Both the position numbers and the translations under genes were made by a program. The notes beneath the pieces were generated by a model. That model did not search any database, was not told the origin of the DNA, and saw only the letters and a list, made by a program, of their open reading frames with translations. From Streptomyces sp. NBC_00878 (GTDB lineage Bacteria > Actinomycetota > Actinomycetes > Streptomycetales > Streptomycetaceae), in assembly GCF_026341515.1 (NCBI RefSeq), contig NZ_JAPEOK010000001.1, positions 6,076,001 through 6,140,000 on the forward strand: a stretch of 64,000 nucleotides of DNA. Reading direction: 5' to 3'. Positions 61,361 through 64,000 of the stretch are shown piece by piece. Numbering within the stretch: the stretch's first letter is position 1; each line of letters opens with the position of its first letter.

Positions 61361-62248
61361 CTAGTACGTGTAGAGGACGTGGTGGATGAGCCCCCAGGAG
61401 TCCCGGTGCTCGTGACTGCCGGGAGGGCCGTCTGCCGTCACTGGTGAGAGGGCGTTACGGCTGAGGGTGTCGAAGGTGCCTTTGTAGCGGGCGATGGACT
61501 CGGCGTCGCCCAGGCGGAGGGGTTCGGCCGGGTGTTCAAGGATGACCGTCTCCAGTCCGTGGGCCGTTGAGTCGAGGACCAGGAGTGGCGTGCCGAACCA
61601 GGCATGGGCTCCAGCGTCGAACGGCAGGATCTGGATGGTGGTTCCTGGGCGTTGCGCGGCCCGGAGCAGATGGGTCAGCTGGCCGCGCATCACCTCCGCG
61701 CCGCCGACGGTAATGCGCAGAGCTGCCTCGTGGATGACAGCGTGGGCTTTGGTGGGGGAGTCCTCCGAGAGGATCTGTTGGCGTGCCCGGCGGTAGCTGA
61801 CCAGAGTCTCGATCTCGGCCGGAGAGGCGCCGGGGCGCGATCTGAGGAACAGGGCTCGCATGTAGGCCTCGGTCTGAAGCAGACCGGGGATCAGGAGGGT
61901 TTCGTAGCTCTGGATTCCGGTGGCGAGGGACTCCAACTCGGCCAGGTCCAGGCTGCGTTGGGGCAGCGTCTTGCGGTACTCGGTCCACCAGCCCTTGCCT
62001 TTGCTCGCCGCGAGGTTCACTAGAGCCTCGATGTACTCCTCATTACTGCATCCGTACGCCTTGGTGAGGTCGCGAAGGCGCTGGGCCGGGATTCCGGTGC
62101 GACCGGCCTCGATGTGTGTGAGGTGAGGGCCGCCCATAGCGATCAGGCGACTGCCCTCGGTTACGGAAAGTCCCGCCTGCTGGCGCAACTTGCGCAGCTC
62201 GGCCCCGACTCGTCGCTGGCGCTCGCTGATGTTGGTTCGCAGTGCCAC
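61361..62248 (-). CDS. Scr1/WhiJ-type regulator (XRE helix-turn-helix + DUF5753)
   Basis: A 295-residue regulator. The XRE helix-turn-helix is at ~10-65 (VGAELRKLRQQAGLSVTEGS, GGPHLTHIEAGRTGIPAQRL), and DUF5753 fills the rest (SYETLLIPGLLQTEAYMRAL, HAVIHEAALRITVGGAEVMR, GQLTHLLRAAQRPGTTIQIL, FGTPLLVLDS). GTG 62248 is supported by GGGGAAGG six bases upstream. It is followed by its DUF397 partner, and divergent, 335 bp away, lies a HATPase gene, giving the three-gene set typical of whiJ/abaA-like loci that influence development and antibiotic production. Confidence 0.95.
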   Translation of the reverse strand: MALRTNISERQRRVGAELRKLRQQAGLSVTEGSRLIAMGGPHLTHIEAGRTGIPAQRLRDLTKAYGCSNEEYIEALVNLAASKGKGWWTEYRKTLPQRSLDLAELESLATGIQSYETLLIPGLLQTEAYMRALFLRSRPGASPAEIETLVSYRRARQQILSEDSPTKAHAVIHEAALRITVGGAEVMRGQLTHLLRAAQRPGTTIQILPFDAGAHAWFGTPLLVLDSTAHGLETVILEHPAEPLRLGDAESIARYKGTFDTLSRNALSPVTADGPPGSHEHRDSWGLIHHVLYTY

Positions 62249-62324
62249 GTGCAACCTTCCCCGCTTGGTTGAGCCCAAGTGTGTCGACGTGGTGCCGCTT
62301 GGTCCACTCGTTACTGGAAGCAGG

Positions 62325-62354
62325 TTGCAGAACTGTGGAGTCAATCCCTACTCT
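62325..62354 (+). promoter_or_regulatory. Possible promoter upstream of the HATPase gene
   Basis: TTGCAG, an 18-bp spacer and TACTCT form a promoter-like pair in the 335-bp divergent gap. It would give a ~220-base leader before ATG 62584. Nothing else is recognised in this gap. Confidence 0.35.
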
Positions 62355-62583
62355 GAGTACGGCGACGCTCACGCAGAGATGTCGGAAGCCTCGCTGTCGA
62401 CGTATGCGCATGCGCGCGCCGTGTCGTGGAAGAGCACCGCCGGATTCTCGGGCCCATTCCGGGTGGGCCCGTGGCCCATGGGGGCGGTAGAGCCACCGCG
62501 ACCGGCGCCCGTCGACGAGCCACAGGCATTCCGAGTGCTTCCCGGATCCACGTCCAGCGTTCAGCGCCCTGGAGGCGTCAGCC

Positions 62584-62964
62584 ATGGAACTTCCGCTCAG
62601 CTACTCCCTGTTCACCCCTGCCGTCGTGACCTCGCCAAAGGTCTGCCGGGACTTTGTGCGTTCCACCTTGAAGACGCTGGGGCTCGGCGAACTCGCCGAC
62701 ACGGCCGCGCTCTGCACCTCCGAGCTGGTGACGAACGTGCACCGGTACGCGGAGGGCGACGTACACCTCAGAGCGGCCATCGAGCCGACTCATGTCCGCG
62801 TCGCCGGGTACGACGGGAGCACGCGGCTGCCCTCGCCCCGCCGGGCGTCGGCCGGAGACGACGGCGGGCGGGGTCTGTTCCTCGTCACCGCGCTGTCGGA
62901 CGTGTGCGGGGTGACGCCGACGGAGCAGGGTAAAGGGGTGTGGTTTCAGCTCAATCGGCGCTGA
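62584..62964 (+). CDS. HATPase_c anti-sigma-factor-like ATP-binding protein
   Basis: A 126-residue protein with the GHKL fold of RsbW/SpoIIAB-like kinases: CTSELVTNVHRYAEGDVHL is the N box, VAGYDGSTRLP the G1 region, DDGGRGLFLVTALSDVCGV the G2 region. In Streptomyces hundreds of such genes occur, many beside DUF5753-DUF397 pairs, as here. It could bind sigma factors or the neighbouring regulator. A strong stem-loop follows the gene. The N terminus PLSYSLFTPAVVTSPKVCRD is typical of the group. Confidence 0.93.
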   Translation: MELPLSYSLFTPAVVTSPKVCRDFVRSTLKTLGLGELADTAALCTSELVTNVHRYAEGDVHLRAAIEPTHVRVAGYDGSTRLPSPRRASAGDDGGRGLFLVTALSDVCGVTPTEQGKGVWFQLNRR

Positions 62965-62989
62965 TCGTTTCCCGGCCCGGGACGCCGAA

Positions 62990-63017
62990 GGAGCCGCACA
63001 CCGAAGTGTGCGGCTCC
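62990..63017. terminator. Terminator after the HATPase gene
   Basis: GGAGCCGCACAC, loop CGAA, GTGTGCGGCTCC gives a 12-bp perfect stem followed by TTGTT, between convergent genes. Confidence 0.9.
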
Positions 63018-63103
63018 TTGTTGGGCGACGCCCGGCGGTCAGGGTCGGCCGGCCGGATGCCCGGTCTGGGCTGGTCAGTCCCAGCCGGACACCCGGTCGC
63101 GGA

Positions 63104-63580
63104 TCAGCCGCAGTGGCCGGTGCCCTTCGTGGAGTAGGTGGTGATGCCGCCCTCCCACGTGACGCACTCCCCGGGAGCCTCGATGTAGACAGGCCCCGCG
63201 TACGTCGTGAAGCGGCCCTTGTCGGTGGCCGTTCCGCCCGTCTTCGAGCTGAGGCGGGCGAACATGTTCACTGCCGCCCCGGGGCTGGTGCGGACGGTGA
63301 CCACGCAGTTCTCGCCGGTCGTGCTGTTGTAGGTGAGGAAGGTGGTGCCGAGGTTCTCCATGTTGGCGGAGTCGATCACCTTGTGACCGGCACCGCAGGC
63401 GCCGTTGTACTTTGCGACCGGGGCCTCCGACGGGGCCGTGACCGGGGCCGCCTTGGCCGCCATGGGCGCCGACGCGGAGGCCGACGAGGGTGCCGACGCG
63501 GAGGCGGGCGCCGCGAAAGCGAGGGCACCACCAGTGACGGCGACGACGGCGACGGCGGCTGCGTGACGGACGAGCTTCAT
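63104..63580 (-). CDS. Spore-associated protein A-like secreted protein
   Basis: A 158-residue exported protein resembling Streptomyces spore-associated protein (SapA-type). A signal peptide is residues 1-~28 (AAAVAVVAVTGGALAFAAPA, cleavage near ASA), then an Ala/Ser/Pro linker, then the mature domain: YNGACGAGHKVIDSANMENL, LGTTFLTYNSTTGENCVVTV, YAGPVYIEAPGECVTWEGGI and the C-terminal CG. Four cysteines suggest two disulfides. GGGGGAAC lies seven bases before ATG 63580. Family members are found on the spore surface; function is unknown. Confidence 0.9.
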   Translation of the reverse strand: MKLVRHAAAVAVVAVTGGALAFAAPASASAPSSASASAPMAAKAAPVTAPSEAPVAKYNGACGAGHKVIDSANMENLGTTFLTYNSTTGENCVVTVRTSPGAAVNMFARLSSKTGGTATDKGRFTTYAGPVYIEAPGECVTWEGGITTYSTKGTGHCG

Positions 63581-63779
63581 TTCTGTTCCCCCAGTTTGGT
63601 GTGGTCGTGCGGTTTGGTGCTGTCGTGAATCTGTTTCCGATGGCGCGTCCGGCCGGTCATTGCCGTCCGCCCCATGCAAGGTGAGACCAGGGGACCCGGG
63701 GGTTGGTTGTGGCCTCTTTTGTCACCGTTCTGTCGCCACATGTCACCGTTCTGTCACCACGCGGCTCGCGTACGCAGGG

Positions 63780-64000
63780 TCAACTGGGCCGGGAGCGGGG
63801 GGTGATGAGTTCGATCCAGGGCGGCACCTGCCGCGCTGTGAAGGCGCTCACCTCAGTTGCCACCCGGACTCTCTCAAGACGGGGAAACGCCGAGAGCCAT
63901 GCCAGTCCCTCGACTGGATGTGGTGTTTCCAGGAAGAGACGGACGAGTCGCTCCCGCACGATGAGTTCCGTGAGGTCCTCGACCCGGTAGGCGCCGAGAA
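63780..64000 (-). CDS. C-terminal 72 residues of a protein (5' part outside window), possibly leucine-rich
   Basis: From the right edge an open frame on the minus strand runs to a TGA at 63780-63782. The translated end, with RVEDLTELIVRERLVRLFLE, LAWLSAFPRLERVRVATEVS and QVPPWIELITPRSRPS, has no domain that can be proved, but FPRLERVRVATEVS resembles FPGLRSITFALATDTTEV near the end of the NACHT-LRR protein at 53776. It may be the tail of a second leucine-rich NTPase. Codon bias is as expected for a real gene. Confidence 0.6.
   Translation of the reverse strand, partial: LGAYRVEDLTELIVRERLVRLFLETPHPVEGLAWLSAFPRLERVRVATEVSAFTARQVPPWIELITPRSRPS

Noticed and set aside
63703..63990. 95-codon plus-strand frame at the right edge
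   Set aside because: The minus-strand frame through the same bases has better codon bias and leucine-rich-like sequence; the plus frame is a shadow.

Overview
The window reads as chromosomal DNA from a Streptomyces (high-GC actinomycete). GC is very high, third codon positions are almost all G/C, GTG starts are common, and many start codons sit 6-8 bases after a -10 hexamer, as expected for leaderless mRNAs. Gene content fits: tipA with its 19-bp-spacer promoter, lsr2, clpC, a 163-residue inorganic pyrophosphatase, spore-associated protein, Scr1/DUF5753 regulators with DUF397 partners, and an orphan NuoD-type subunit. From memory, the order tipA ... ppa, D-Ala-D-Ala carboxypeptidase, metalloprotease, tilS, hpt, ftsH, fol genes ... 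pan/nad/coaX ... lsr2, clpC follows the conserved core of Streptomyces chromosomes.

Layout. 0-8.2 kb: end of a DUF5753 regulator, an aldehyde dehydrogenase, an FAD monooxygenase abutting a squalene/phytoene-synthase-like + cis-prenyltransferase fusion, a DinB protein, and a PadR regulator with a DrrAB-type ABC exporter that carries two palindromic operators. 8.7-16.8 kb: glutamate decarboxylase, tipA, YbjQ, a DedA protein with a prion-like tail, a Thr/Ser exporter, ppa and a PBP4-type peptidase. 17-26.5 kb: metalloprotease, tilS, hpt, ftsH, and a folate block (folE convergent with folP, an NTF2-like gene, folB, folK, DUF3180). 26.8-36.7 kb: lysylphosphatidylglycerol-synthase-like protein divergent from an esterase, a repeat-rich membrane protein, two bacterial PH proteins, nuoD2 and a MidA-type methyltransferase. 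36.9-40.3 kb: two-component pair and a threonine-aldolase-like enzyme. 40.4-46.1 kb: a tightly overlapping operon for CoA and NAD precursors (DUF2520 reductase-like, panC, nadB, nadC, coaX). 46.4-52.8 kb: small proteins, BlaI, N-acetylglutamate synthase, lsr2, a primase-polymerase-like protein, clpC.

52.9-64 kb looks accessory: an acid phosphatase, a NACHT NTPase with leucine-rich repeats (bacterial NLR architecture), a carboxylesterase, a STAS antagonist, an XRE regulator, a DUF1016/YhcG nuclease, a DUF5753-DUF397 pair with a divergent HATPase, a spore-associated secreted protein, and at the right edge the tail of a protein that resembles the end of the NACHT protein. This is the most likely place for an undescribed defence or signalling system.

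The most unusual feature of the whole window is a class of short perfect or near-perfect tandem repeats (13-32 bp, 2-5 copies) placed on or just beside the stop codons of at least nine unrelated genes. No insertion sequence, tRNA, rRNA or CRISPR array was recognised.
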